Counted from the first letter of the stretch, positions 45,791 through 56,264 are shown. The stretch is DNA of 57,906 bases from Selaginella moellendorffii (GCF_000143415.4 NW_003314403.1:209837-267742); one strand, 5' to 3'. The notes: generated from the letters alone by a model not told the origin. Translations and numbers: made by a program.

Positions 45791-45943
45791 GGGGGGGGGG
45801 GGGGGGGAAAAAGAAGGGGCGGCGGGGGAATCCCCANNNNNNNNNNNNNNNNNNNNNNNNNNNNNNNNNNNNNNNNNNNNNNNNNNNNNNNNNNNNNNNN
45901 NNNNNNNNNNNNNNNNNNNNNNNNNNNNNNNNNNNNNNNNNNN
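45791..45943. other. Poly-G tract and 107-base assembly gap inside the 3' LTR
   Basis: Seventeen G followed by a G/A-rich stretch and an N run (45837-45943). The 5' LTR of the same element has an uninterrupted run of about 24 G at the same place (39788-39811). Open frames across the N run are artefacts. Confidence 0.95.
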
Positions 45944-46539
45944 TGTATAGTAGGGATAGTGATAGTGGGTAAGTCGGGCATGGCCGACCAACCTAAGGCA
46001 TAGTCTAGCTCCTACTTGCGTGTCTGTCCTTGTTCTGCGTCCGGCTTGGGTCTAAGCCCAAGTTCCATTCCATGCTAGCTGGTGGAGTACCTATATCCTC
46101 ACGTTAGGCCATCGGTATGCTGAAATAGCGCCAGACTCCATTTGGCTCCGTTTTGCATGCTGGTCTTGGCATTGGGATGTTGGTTGCTCTAGGACTATTC
46201 CAAGTCGCTCCAGACTCCTGTCCCTTCGCTCCTTGGGCTGTATGCTTGGGAGTTGCTCTGTGGTTCGGTTCTGTCACTCCTTGGCTCCATGCTTGGGAGT
46301 TTAGCATTGTTCTTTCTTTCAATGGCCCAAGGCCTTGAACCGAGGGTTCCACACCACGTTCATTTGGACACGTGGCATGTGACACGTGGCATCTGTCACA
46401 TGGCACAAAGAGGGTTTAGGTTCCGCTTCGTGGTGTTATCCTATGGTAAATCACCATAGGATAGAGGGTAAAAACCACGTGCGCTACACAAACATCGAAA
46501 TGTTGAGCAAAGGTAATTACACCTTCCACCATGTATGGA

Positions 46540-46670
46540 AGAATTCCTTAGGTAACTAAACCATGTTTCGCAACAAAGTTTGCCGAAACAAAGTTGTTAT
46601 CGCTCCCACTATCCAGTAAAATCCGTACCAGATTGCCACCGAATATGCCCAAAGTTGATTCACAAGTATC
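46540..46670 (-). pseudogene. Gypsy retropepsin (protease) remnant
   Basis: The minus strand reads LLKDTCESTLGIFGG, then VRILLDSGSDNNFVSANFV, the D(S/T)G active site and surrounding strands of retroviral-type aspartic proteases. It belongs to the gypsy element at 36809-48487, just left of the LARD junction. Confidence 0.8.
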
Positions 46671-46788
46671 CTTGAGTAGTTGAGTTGACAAGCAATGATC
46701 GAAAGTCTCTTCCTCCAACTGGAATGGTCATTCTCGTCATTCTCACGTTGCAAACTGCCATTCTTCTTATCTTGTTGCTTGTTCTTCA

Positions 46789-47336
46789 TATAAGCTCCTA
46801 AGTTTGGATTTCCCGGGAGGTCACCCAGCCCAGTACTATTCAAACCCAAGGACGCTTAACTCCAACTATCCGAAGACCCTTAACCAATTGGAAAAGGGGG
46901 TGCACTCTTATTTATGGGCCTTTTCCTTCTATATTTGAACCCCATAGACCGTTTCTCAAGTCATTCCCTTTGGTTGCTTACAATCCACCACACTTCCCTG
47001 CAAGTTCACGCCCTCGTGAACGAAAGCTAAGAGCCGCAGCTCTCCTGAGAGCCCCGCTCTCTTGACACCCTACCCCTCGGGTCGAGCAACAATTCCCTTA
47101 GCCAACCAACAGAGTCGGACCCGAGACCTCTCTGATACCAAATGTAAGCTCCTAAGTTTGGACTTCCCGGGAGGTCACCCAACCCAGTACTATTCAAACC
47201 CAAGGACGCTTAACTCCAACTATCCCAAGACCCTTAACCAATTGGAAAAGGGGGTGCACTCTTATTTATGGGCCCTTTCCCTCTATATTTAAACCCCATA
47301 GACCGTTTCTCAAGTCGTTTCTTTTGGTTGCTTATA
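46789..47336 (-). mobile_element. Complete TRIM (terminal-repeat retrotransposon in miniature)
   Basis: Two 194-bp LTRs (46789-46982 and 47143-47336) enclose a 160-bp interior. On the minus strand the PBS TGGTATCAGAG (47140-47130) lies next to one LTR and a purine-rich stretch next to the other. Perfect 5-bp target duplications cttca flank it (46784-46788 and 47337-47341). It encodes nothing. It sits in the gag-protease region of the gypsy element. Confidence 0.93.
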
Positions 47337-47344
47337 CTTCAATT

Positions 47345-48060
47345 GTGGACAATTAACCTTGTAGTGTCCAAATTTGCTGCAATGATGACAACCCTATCTA
47401 TAATTCTTTATAAAGAACTTCTTCTTCTTGGACCCCTTTGCATCTAAAGTAGTCACCACTAACTTCAACTTCTGATGCTTGTTCTCATCCTTGTGTCCAC
47501 AGTGATCATCACAACAATTCTCAACAAAAGGACTTCACAAATGCTTGTGAGACTTGTGCTTATTATTGTCAAGTTGACGAACCGCATCAAAGAGCTCCTC
47601 CAAACTCTTTGTAAGCTGAGAATGACGCAAGTGTTGTTGCATACTCTCACTATGAATGCCATCAATGAAGTAAAACTTGTTCTAATCTGGATCCTTTGTT
47701 GAAACACGACTAATCAAGTGAGTAAACTTCTCAATATAGTCCCTGAGCGTTATTTTCCCTTGTTGGAAATGTCAAAGTTTAGTACAAGCATTCTTCATAT
47801 CGTAATGAGGGGGCAAAACGTAAACGGAAAGTAACCTCAAACTCATTCATGGTAGACACTGATGGTTTCTTATCCGCAACACGAGACTCCTCAAGCCAAT
47901 TCCACCATCGAAAACCCACATCACACAAAACCATTGGAATAGCCACTAAAGCCTTTGCATCTAGAGTTCCTCTAGCAGCCAACAACTTCTTCACATTAAC
48001 TAGCCAAGTGAGACACTCATCCACACCACTATCACCAGAAAAGGTTGGAATCTTGAATTA
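47345..48060 (-). pseudogene. Gypsy gag with zinc knuckle
   Basis: 48024-47779 reads LAARGTLDAKALVAIPMVL, then VGFRWWNWLEES and FRLRFAPSLRYEECL, the Retrotrans_gag pattern. Near 47395-47350 the minus strand reads CHHCSKFGHYKVNC, a CX2CX4HX4C zinc knuckle that binds the RNA genome. The frame is broken between the two parts. Confidence 0.85.
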
Positions 48061-48487
48061 ATCTACCAAAGAAGACTTATTTGGAGTGTTACCACGTTTA
48101 GCCTCAAGTGCTTCAACATGCCTACGCATGGTATCCATCATGCCATGCATTTTGTCTTGCATCTTTTGTTGATTTCAATTAAGGGTTTGCAACTCATGAA
48201 CCACATCTTGAATAGTCCAAATCTCCGTAACTCTATTGGCACCATCATTAACACCACCATTGACAATAAAATTCCAATGTTCAACTTGGTTGGCCATCAC
48301 AACCAACTCTTCTAATACCAATGTTATGATCTAGTGCAAAAAAAACAAAGTTCTAACTACCTTAGATTATGTTATATCTTTTAAGGTTCCTCACCACCCA
48401 ACCACCCCCAAGCTACCTCATAAACTCCATTGTGCTGCCGCTCCCTTTGACCGACGTTGACCACGTGGTCAAAGCTGGCACCTAACA

Positions 48488-48975
48488 GCCAGGCCTGTAG
48501 CCAAGCGCAAGTTTCTGTTCAAGCACGGTGTGCCTAAGCACATTGAAGCGCAGCAGGATCCCCACACCACTGCCAAGCTGAGACAGCCACTGGAATCGGT
48601 CATGCCCAAGGAACGAACCTTTGCTTGAGAAAGATGGGGAGTGTTTGGTGATGCTTCTTCTTGTCCTGGTGCCTGGCAGCACAAAACGAATTAAAGTTTT
48701 AAGCACAAGTCTACAAGAAACACACGCTAGATAAACTCCTCCCTCGCCCTCCTTGCCTGGGCAATCTCTCGACATTCCACAAGCGAACTTTGTCGCACCC
48801 CGAGATAATTCCTGTTCCGATGGTAGTTCAACACTCACATGAAAGCATTGAGAGTGAAAGAATGATGTCAGTTCGTTAGTATTTCAAAACGTGAAGGACT
48901 CTGAAGATAGCCAGTATCGATCAAGCTCAAGACATAAGATTTAGGAACACTAACCTTTGCTTGATAAAGATCGAA
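48488..48975. other. Downstream region with a partial copy of the neighbouring gene's last exon
   Basis: On the minus strand, 48680-48620 (GTRTRRSITKHSPSFSSKG) repeats, with changes, the end of the membrane-protein gene and its 3' flank (49030-48950, ATRTRSITKTFS, then tcaagcaaagg). This suggests a short tandem duplication next to the gypsy LTR boundary. Nothing else is recognised. Confidence 0.45.
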
Positions 48976-50458
48976 TCAATACAAGGAGAATGTTTTGGTG
49001 ATGCTTCTTGTCCTGGTGGCTGGCCTCGCAGCAGCTCGGCAGCAGCACAGCCTGCAAAACTGCTCCTTGGCCACCCCCAGCACCGAGCAAACTCCAAACG
49101 AGACAAAATGTAGCACAATGAGGCCAGAGTACCTTGGCAAATAAGCAAATTTTGCCTTTGTCAGTGTCAACTGGACACAAGATAACGATTACCATATTGG
49201 TGCAGAAGCAGTGGTGATGTCCAAGAAGGGGTATGGCCACCTGAAGTTGCAAAAATTTAGCTCTAAATTCCATCACAACTCTTTTCGATCTTACCAGCTT
49301 ACGCCTGTAGCATGCATTATCCACAAGAAGAGGGTGTAAGCAACACTCCACAGGGTGAAGTAGGCGCACCGAAACCATGGAAAAGGCTGCACGGACGACA
49401 CAGTCACGACCACCATTTATAATTTCATATATACTAGAACTCACCATGGTGTTCACCATGAACTCTGTCAGAATAAACAAGGCGTTGATTCCATGAACGT
49501 TGATGTTGAGCTGCGGGATGTAAGTAAAGCAACGTGTTTTATTTCCGAGTCGATCAAGAAACTTACGAAGTTGTTTCGAAATCCGGATGGTATGACGAGT
49601 GGAACAAGAACGAGCCAAAACATCGCATCCGTGAGCAGCACGGCTGGAGCTGAGATCTAGCCAGAATAAAAGAAAGAAAGAAAAGGCAAGTGATTATAGC
49701 TTGCAAACTTGCTGACACGAAACAAAATACCTGAAACAAGATTTGCAGCAAGTAGCCCAGGCATCCAGCATTGGTTTCTTCCGGTGCTGTCGAAGCACCA
49801 GGTGATGAAACACCAGCTTCCTCCGGCGATCCCTTGAGAAGCGAGACACTCTGGGCGGTGTCTGTCTCTCGGCCACGATTGCAAAACATTCCTTTCGCAC
49901 TCACCAGCGACGCAAGCTACAAAACAGTCCAGGCTCACGAAAGTAAAAAGAAAAAATCGTCTTTTTGGTAAGAGCGGAAAAGTTACCGCGAAATAGACGA
50001 CAGTGAGAGTGAAAGTCCACCTGCAAGGGACACAGAAATTGATGCCTTGAGTGGAGGCTTCACACATTTTCTACCTACAAACCGAGAGTTAATTAGTGCT
50101 GAGACTTATAGAAAGGAAACAAAGCTTACTGTGTGTAGAAGCGATAGGAGAAAACCCCGTGGAAGCAAAGATCATAGACGAGAATCGGGAGAAAGTAGAC
50201 GAATCCCAGAGCCCGGAACGCCAGCAGCCATCCAGGATGCAGCGCTCCAGCGCAGGCCGCCCACAAATCCCCGTCCGCCACAAAATCCACACTCCCCACG
50301 CCCACAGTCACCTCCCTCCGGGCAGCATTCCAAGCGCATCGCGTCCCAAAGCGCTCGTACTTCCAGATCAATGCGATGGATCCACAAACCACCAATGCGA
50401 TCTCCACAGTGCACAGAATCGCCGGCCATCGCTCCCCCACCAAGCTCCCAAACGCCAT
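48976..50458 (-). CDS. Plant multi-pass membrane protein (At1g10660-like family)
   Basis: Eight phase-matched exons: 50458-50130, 50020-49987, 49916-49731, 49656-49567, 49510-49445, 49386-49295, 49240-49193, 49132-48976; 333 aa. It begins MAFGSLVGERWPAILC and has about six to seven hydrophobic segments. Family hallmarks visible are PGWLLAFRALGFVY, FYTQWTFTLTVVYF, a variable loop with CLGYLLQILFQ, VLLTDAMFWLVLVPLVIP, LNINVHGINALFIL, PFPWFRCAYFTLWSVAY and SWWPYPFLD. The C-terminus is Cys/Arg-rich (CRLCCCRAAARP). The function of the family is unknown; an endomembrane or plasma-membrane location is inferred. It is transcribed divergently from the APS kinase gene, 326 bp away. Family recognition is from memory of Arabidopsis sequences and should be checked. 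Confidence 0.9.
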
Positions 50459-50784
50459 AGCCACCGCCTCTTCCCCCTCTCTCTCTAGTTCTTTGCCCTA
50501 GGACCAGTCTGTTGAATGGCCCGCCACGTGGTGCCTCGCCATTGGCTTCCGGCCGGGGTCTCTGTGTGGGCAGTCGGTCTCTTTTGTGAGAGCGTTTGCT
50601 CGTCCTCTTCTTCCCCTCTCTTTCTTTCCCCCTCACATTTTTCTTGTGGAGCTCCGAGATTTGTGCCAGATCTACGCAGCTCATTGTCTTGTGGCCGTGA
50701 ATCTCGATCCGGCTTTTAGGGTTCTAGCAATGCAGAGATCTCCCCGGAATTGATAGCCTAGCGCATTGGATTCGCGACAAAGGA
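50459..50784. promoter_or_regulatory. Shared divergent promoter region
   Basis: 326 bp separate the start codons of the membrane-protein gene (minus) and APS kinase (plus). It must hold both leaders and promoters. CT-rich runs (cctctctctctag; cttcccctctctttctttccccc) are visible; no clear TATA box is seen for either side. Confidence 0.45.
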
Positions 50785-52114
50785 ATGTCGCTTCGTGCTC
50801 CCAAGGGCGTGGGGCTTGCATGGCAGCCTGAGAATCCAGCGCTCCTCGGCCGGGCTGGCAGCGTCGCGTCAGCGAAGGCGTCATCAAGCTCCAAGAGTAG
50901 AGGAGCTCTTTTTCGTGTCAAGGGGGGCGTTGCGCGTCACAGCATGGATTTCCCACACAAGAACAGGGAAATGGATTCGTGCTCCTCTCAAGATCGCGAA
51001 GATGTTTCTTCCAAGCGATCGACCACGAGTCCGTGCCTTCCTGGTAAGTTTGACGCATAGGTAGCTCGCAGGGCTTGATTTTTTCTTGCTCTTTCGATCC
51101 AGGGATCATCTATCCTCCAACCACGACTGTGGGAAAATCGACCAACATCTTCTGGCAGGAATGCATGGTGAAGAAACAAGATCGAGAGGCGATGCTGCGC
51201 CAGAAAGGATGCGTCGTGTGGATCACTGGCCTCAGTGCTTCAGGTGCTGTTTTTAAGGTGAAAGCTTTGGCTCTAGCGATTCTTTTGACGTGATGTTCTT
51301 GCTTCTTTCCTTCCTTCCTTGGCTGGCAGGGAAGAGCACTCTAGCTTGCGCGCTGGATCACGCACTGCTCAGCCGGGGGAAGCTCAGCTACGTTCTCGAC
51401 GGAGACAATCTCCGCCATGGTCTCAACAACAACTTGGGATTCAGTGCCGAGGATCGAGCTGAAAACATTCGACGTGTTGGTACTCATCTCGATCGACACT
51501 TTTTCCAAAAGAGAAAGTTTGTTTAATGTTTGCTTGCTTTTCTAGGTGAAGTTGCCAAGCTTTTCGCCGATGCCGGACTGATTTGCATTGCGAGCTTTAT
51601 ATCACCGTATAGAAAAGATCGCGATTCCTGCCGTCAGCTACTTCCCGCGGGAGACTTCATTGAGGTGAACTGTCTCTTTTTCTTTTGGACAAGATATTGA
51701 AGACTGCCAGCACAGGTCTATCTCAAAGTTCCTCTCAGTGTTTGCGAGAAGAGAGATCCCAAAGGCCTTTACAAGCTGGCTCGTGCTGGAAAGATCAAAG
51801 GTTTCTCTTTCTTTTTTTTGGGGGGGCTTGCACAGTGCTTTAAGTTGGTTTGTTTCAGGATTCACCGGCATTGATGATCCATACGAGGAGCCTCATAACT
51901 GCGAGGTACTTACTGCTGAGACTCTTTTCTGGTTTCACGAGTAAAGCATAAGCCAATGCAGATCGTAATGGAGATAGACGACGGTGCTGTTCCCACGCCT
52001 TCGGAGATGGCCGACACCGTCATCTCGTTTCTCGAGCAAGAAGGTTACTTGCCTGCCAAGCAAAACAGTAACAATGGCTCCGGTGTACATACCAACATTG
52101 ACTGTGAAGGCTAG
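50785..52114 (+). CDS. APK: Adenylyl-sulfate (APS) kinase, probably plastid-targeted
   Basis: Seven exons join in phase (50785-51043, 51103-51243, 51330-51479, 51546-51664, 51716-51800, 51859-51905, 51962-52114), giving 317 aa. Residues 1-~95 are Ser/Arg/Lys-rich with few acids early, like a chloroplast transit peptide. The kinase core follows: [13 protein letters not shown]-loop, [11 protein letters not shown] substrate motif, [36 protein letters not shown], and [12 protein letters not shown] lid. The enzyme phosphorylates APS to PAPS, the sulfate donor for sulfation, and competes with primary sulfate reduction. The plant N-terminal Cys-x-W-style regulatory region is partly seen (IFWQECMV). 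The core is complete. It converges on the DJ-1-like gene, with 70 bp between stop codons. Confidence 0.95.
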
Positions 52115-52184
52115 AGAAGTTTGCTTGGAAACACGGTAAACTGTTATTCCTTTCACTCTTACTAATCCATCCGTTTCCTTTTTT

Positions 52185-53227
52185 CTAGTAAGAAAGCCTG
52201 CAGTTTTGGAAAGCTTCCACGACGAGCTGGGCCGTCTTGAGAGAGCTCTGTGGATTCTGACCCGTGATCAGTCTCCCATCAGCCACGGCGTAAGGTGTCT
52301 GGAACCAAAAATCCCGTGAGTTTTCTAAACAACGAGCTCTCCAACTTGGACAAACCCACCCAGTCTGAGCCAGATTCGTAGCGTCCTCCCAGCTTCTTGA
52401 GCTTGTCCTCGAGGAGGTATGGAACTTTATCAGTCTTTCCAACCGCGGCTTCCTCCGAGTTGCTGAAACCAGTCACCTGTGACAAGAAGAAAGCGTTACA
52501 AAGCGTGATCCAAAGATTTGGAATGGAAGAAACGCTACCTTCTTTCCCTTGACGATGGGATCGCCGTCTGGAGTGAGCGGGCCACAAAGGCCGACTGGAC
52601 CGTGGCACACAGCAGCGACGATCTTGCCATCGGCCCAAAACTTTTCAACCAGCGCTATGAGCTCCGCGTTCTCGGCAAAGTCGAAGCACACTCCATGTCC
52701 TCCTGCGAGAGAAAAAGTGAGACCACACTAAACAATCGAAGAGCTTGCCTGGCAGGAAGATCGCATCGTACGTGTCGGCAGCATCTTTGATCGCGATCGA
52801 CTTCTCCAGTTTGTCTTTCAAGCCATGCTCTGATAGAAAACCAAGTAGAACCTTACACTCATTTTTGGAAAGAAGTAGAGAGTACCGTTTTGATGAAAGC
52901 GCTTGACATGATCAGTGGTGTAGTTCTCCGCAAGACTGTTTGGATCTGGAGAGAGGTCATAAAAAAGACTAGTTGCAAAGATCCAGAAAGATCATCAGCA
53001 CAAACCCAATGGAATGGCGCCTCCTTTGATGCTTGCAACATCACACTTGGCGCCTTGTTCGATGAACTCGTAGTACGGTGCCGCCAGTTCCTCGGCCCTG
53101 CGACACCGCTCAATCCACAAACCTTTTGGATTCCATCACAATGGACTTACCAAAGCCCGGTCTTCTCGTCCACCGCCTTAAAGCGATCGCACGAGGTGCA
53201 CACAAACAAGACGCGCTTCTCCGCCAT
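52185..53227 (-). CDS. DJ-1/PfpI superfamily protein, Hsp31/GATase1-like
   Basis: Seven exons, phase-consistent (53227-53151, 53097-53006, 52945-52886, 52829-52749, 52702-52539, 52476-52360, 52298-52185), giving 234 aa. It begins MAEKRVLFVCTSCDRF and shows the class I glutamine-amidotransferase-like fold of the Hsp31 group: GFWAEE-type motif (here GLWAEELAAPYYEF), IFLPGGHG, nucleophile elbow AAVCHGPVGL with the catalytic Cys, the YLLEDKLKKLGG cap and DGRLITGQNP near the end. Relatives are glyoxalase III/chaperone-type stress proteins; which activity applies is not decidable here. The fourth intron (52748-52703) starts with GC (CCAG then GCAAGC) rather than GT. All other introns are GT-AG. Confidence 0.93.
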
Positions 53228-53352
53228 AGCCAAAAGCAAGAAATCTCTGTGCGTCTAGAGAGAAAAAAACTGGACGAACCCTTTCTATGTATTCCACGTG
53301 TTAGAACAGATATGGAATATAAAAGAGCTTCTTTTCTTTGATCGTAGACTTT

Positions 53353-55177
53353 CTAGTCGTGCGTAGCGGCGGCAGCGTGACGAGCTGCTCGAGCCAAGGG
53401 ACCAAACAGCTTCTTTAGCTGCTGAACTCGATCGTTGTGACAGCCAAGGATTGCGGGAGAAGGCTTGGCATCCGCAGCTCCTTGATCGATCAGCAAATCA
53501 AAGCCTCCAACCTGTGAAGACATCAAACTAGATCTTCACTGAACAAGAGAAAAGCTTACTCTTTTCGGAGAGCTTTGCGCTGGTAGACGTCGCTCCATGT
53601 CCACAATGGAAAGCAAGTCGTCCAGCATTCCAAACTTGAGGTCGTAGTCGGATGGAGTATCAGCAGCCAGGCTCGGAGATGCATTTACCTGCACTTAAAA
53701 CCTGTGAGAGAAATGAGAAAGCTTGTATGGTACGTACTTCGAGCAACCACGGCTTGAGAGACTCGTCCACGAGAATGTCGTATCCATAGAGCTCGAAGCA
53801 GTGCTTGTCCTGGATGATTACGTTTTGCACCGCTATAAGTGACCGGATGATTATCATCTGGATGTTGTGGAAGAGCTCGTTCACGGCCTTCTCTCCATGC
53901 TTGGTGATCATGTGTATCTTCAAACTCTGTAGTGGCCTGGTGAAAGAAATTTGTTTAATGCAAAAACATGTGAATGGATCACTCACCATTTTGTTCCATT
54001 CTTTGAATCGTAAGTTGGGGCCGTCTTCTGTATAGCAAAATTCGTGAGATGGACGTAGTTGTTCAAGATATCTTCTTTCTTCATGCTGAAACGCGTGTTT
54101 GTGAATCTCGCAAAACCTGATCTGTATAGGTAGGCCTGGAAAGATCGAGTAAAATGACCTTCAAGACGTAGAAATGGCATAACAGGGAGTACCTTCAGTG
54201 GTGTATATGCCATGACCAAAACGTAGATCCGAAGATCAAATTTTTTGCCGCCGACCAGGTAAGGATTGTTGATGTATCGTTGAACAATGTAGCTTTCCAC
54301 CTGGCCATAGCGTTCATTTCTCAGGAAATCACGAGAGCACTCACCTGTGGATTATCAACTTTCCATCGATGATCCTTCTTCCATTCACTGATCTGCCCGA
54401 GCTTGTGGAACAAAAAGATACCTCTTCCTTGTGCTTTTCCAACGGGTTTCATTATCCAGACTCCCTGCAAGGGAATTTCTATAAGAAAATGTAAAGAAAG
54501 AGTAAAACTGGATCTTAGCATACCGCATTTCGCTTGAACTGCTCCACAAAGAGGCCATATTCTGCGGGCAAGGCGTAAGTGGGTGGAAAAAAATCGTACT
54601 TTGCAGCTTCCGCGGATCGACTGTCTTTCTCAAGTGTTTTCTTCATGCGCTTCAAGTTCTTGATGAGCAAATCTTTCCGTGTCAGCTGTAGGGAGCATTC
54701 TCAGGTATTACACCACCTCACAAGGACATACCTTTTTAGTGCATGGATTACAAGAATGCCTGGGAAATGTACCTCGTAGTAGTTTCTAAAGTGATTGATC
54801 CTCTGCAAAGAAAAATTAGCCCATGGCTGATGCAACAAGAGCGTCGTGTACCTGGTGGTCTGCGAGATGGATATGGTCGAAAAACTCGTGCAACCAGCTC
54901 ACATCGGACCAGAAAAAATCCCAATCTAGCTCACTGCATCGCCACACTCGAGAATAAAGCAAAGAAACAATAGCTCCAAGTACCTGTCCGTCTCGCTCCA
55001 CTGCCGGGCCTTCAAAACTTCGTAGATAACTGTCTTCCAGGAGCAGCGAAACCGGATGCTGGAAAATTCACAGAAAAAATGATTCCAGCAAATGTACAAG
55101 AAAGAAGCCAGCAAATGTACAAGAAAGAAGCAAGCATATTACTTGGGGTTGGGCTTTCCAAGAATTCTCTGAGCCAT
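53353..55177 (-). CDS. TTLL9: Tubulin tyrosine ligase-like protein, TTLL9-type (tubulin polyglutamylase)
   Basis: Eleven phase-matched exons (55177-55143, 55058-54984, 54933-54852, 54802-54773, 54685-54524, 54464-54345, 54300-54193, 54135-53987, 53936-53738, 53688-53560, 53511-53353), giving 415 aa. Order of motifs: [77 protein letters not shown] (ATP-grasp), [75 protein letters not shown] (given here as separate blocks, catalytic Glu/Asn at the end), and KRVGGFDLL. The [10 protein letters not shown] block and the length favour TTLL9 over TTLL1. TTLL9 proteins glutamylate axonemal tubulin. In a plant this implies motile sperm flagella. Start at 55177 gives [12 protein letters not shown] directly before the conserved region. 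Confidence 0.94.
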
Positions 55178-55660
55178 CCAGCTGAGCAGCGGCACAAGCA
55201 GCGATGGACGAGAAAGCAACGAGCCCTAATCCACGCAACGAGTCTCGGACACCTGAAACGGACGCCGTTGACAGTTTAGAACATTCCTGTCGGTTACAGT
55301 TAAGGAACGCTCCCGTTGAATATCCCCGAAACCCTAGCTCCTCCTCTACCTAGAAATCGCTCTCTCCGAAAAGAATGCGCCATGGATCGAGCACGGAATG
55401 CTCCCCCAAAGATCTAGGAATCGAGAATGCCCTAAACTATAAACCCTAAAAAAAGAAGGCGGGCTGTTTAAATCCAAATTCAAATTTCAAATTCCAATCC
55501 AATGTGAATCATCCTTCTATATTTAAAAGAGCAAGGGTGACATATTCAATCGAGATTCTTTTCGAGTTTAATGGTGGAGATGAAGACACATGGCAAAAAA
55601 ACAGTTGAGGTTGAAACTTTTTTTTTTTTAGGGTAAACCAGTTTTTTTCAATGCATTTTT
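55178..55660. other. 5' region of TTLL9 and AT-rich spacer
   Basis: Contains AAACCCTA motifs (gaaaccctagctcc near 55329, ctataaaccctaaaaa near 55438), which are telobox-like plant promoter elements, and the self-complementary-looking ttcaaatttcaaattccaatcc stretch near 55478. A short plus-strand ATG frame at 55203 (MDEKATSPNPRNE) has no further support. Confidence 0.4.
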
Positions 55661-55673
55661 CCAGGAGAGCTTA

Positions 55674-55765
55674 CTGCACACCATCAGGTTCGCTGCATGA
55701 TTGCATTGGTCCTTACGCGCGGCTGCACACCATGAGGTTCGCTGCATGATTGCATTGGTCCTTAC
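55674..55765. repeat. 49-bp tandem duplication
   Basis: ctgcacaccat(c/g)aggttcgctgcatgattgcattggtccttacg occurs at 55674 and again at 55723 with one internal difference. It lies between the TTLL9 5' region and the ArfGAP pseudogene. Confidence 0.85.
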
Positions 55766-56264
55766 GTTATATACCTTGTGCTCATATGCCGTCAAAGAGA
55801 CCTCTGACTTTCCACAGCACTTGTGGAATCGTGAACAGACCATCTGATCACAATAGTGTGCTGTCCAAAGGCTGCCAGGCGCTCAAGATTTCCACCCAGA
55901 TCGACTTGAAAAGCATTCTACCATTCAGTCGGAGCACCTGTATAATACACTTGTAAGTCTGTGAAAGCAGTTTACTGGATCTCTGAAAGACAGTTCTTTC
56001 TTTTCCCTCTGAGTTGAGAATGCTCTTTTTTTGCAGTGTATCTATGTGTCTCAGAGCGTATTGGCAGGATTGGAGTAAAGGTTAAGCTCATCGACTCGGA
56101 ATTTCCTTTGTTTAAAGGTAAGGTTTTCAATGCAATGCTTTTTCTTTTATTCTTCTTTTTTTTGCTAGAAGGTCTGTCCACCGATCTTTGTTTTTCAGGA
56201 GTGGATCTTTGATACCCTAGCAAATGGAGAGAAGCACGACTAAATTTCAGACATTTATCTTGCA
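55766..56264 (+). other. Possible upstream exons, not recognised
   Basis: Plus-strand open stretches near 55785-55935 (KRPLTFHSTCGIVNRP...KISTQIDLKSIL) and 56040-56118 (SERIGRIGVKVKLIDSEFPLFK) look coding and the second ends at a GTAAGG donor. They may be exons of another broken gene or upstream parts of the ArfGAP remnant, but I do not recognise them. Confidence 0.3.

Larger units (their letters stand above)
39210..46488 (+). mobile_element. LARD-like non-coding LTR retrotransposon, copy 2 (plus), inserted in gypsy
   Basis: 5' LTR 39210-40359 and 3' LTR 45214-46488, both TGTCGC...GCTACA. Primer-binding site TGGTATTAGAG at 40362-40372 (one transition from the tRNA-Met site), two bases inside the 5' LTR. 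Polypurine tract aagggggggagag at 45201-45213 directly before the 3' LTR. Flanking caagc (39205-39209) and caaac (46489-46493) differ by one transition, consistent with a 5-bp target duplication. The 4.85-kb interior is non-coding in all frames but collinear with copy 1, so this is a full-length non-autonomous element that must have been mobilised in trans. Confidence 0.88.
36809..48487 (-). mobile_element. Ty3/gypsy LTR retrotransposon (decayed), host of LARD copy 2 and a TRIM
   Basis: 3' LTR about 36809-36997 and 5' LTR 48323-48487 (minus orientation; both start TGTTATGATCT on the plus strand and share ttcctcaccacccaaccaccccca). The outer 5-mers gctag (36804-36808) and gccag (48488-48492) differ by one transition, consistent with a target duplication. 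A primer-binding site (minus-strand TTGGTATTAGAAG) abuts the 5' LTR at 48322. A purine tract (CTTTATTGGGGGGAAAG) abuts the 3' LTR near 36998-37014. Domain order gag, protease, RT, RNase H, integrase is the gypsy order. All frames carry stops or shifts, so the element is dead. The LARD at 39210-46488 separates protease from RT. Confidence 0.85.

Noticed and set aside
45734-45991. Open frames spanning the N run
   Set aside because: Artefacts of unknown bases and a homopolymer inside an LTR.
50172-50684. Minus-strand frame of 170 codons over the divergent promoter
   Set aside because: Low-complexity Arg/Gly shadow of the membrane-protein first exon and its 5' region.
55203-55270. Plus-strand ATG frame MDEKATSPNPRNE as a divergent gene start
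   Set aside because: Frame is short, no following exon was found, and it overlaps the 5' region of TTLL9.
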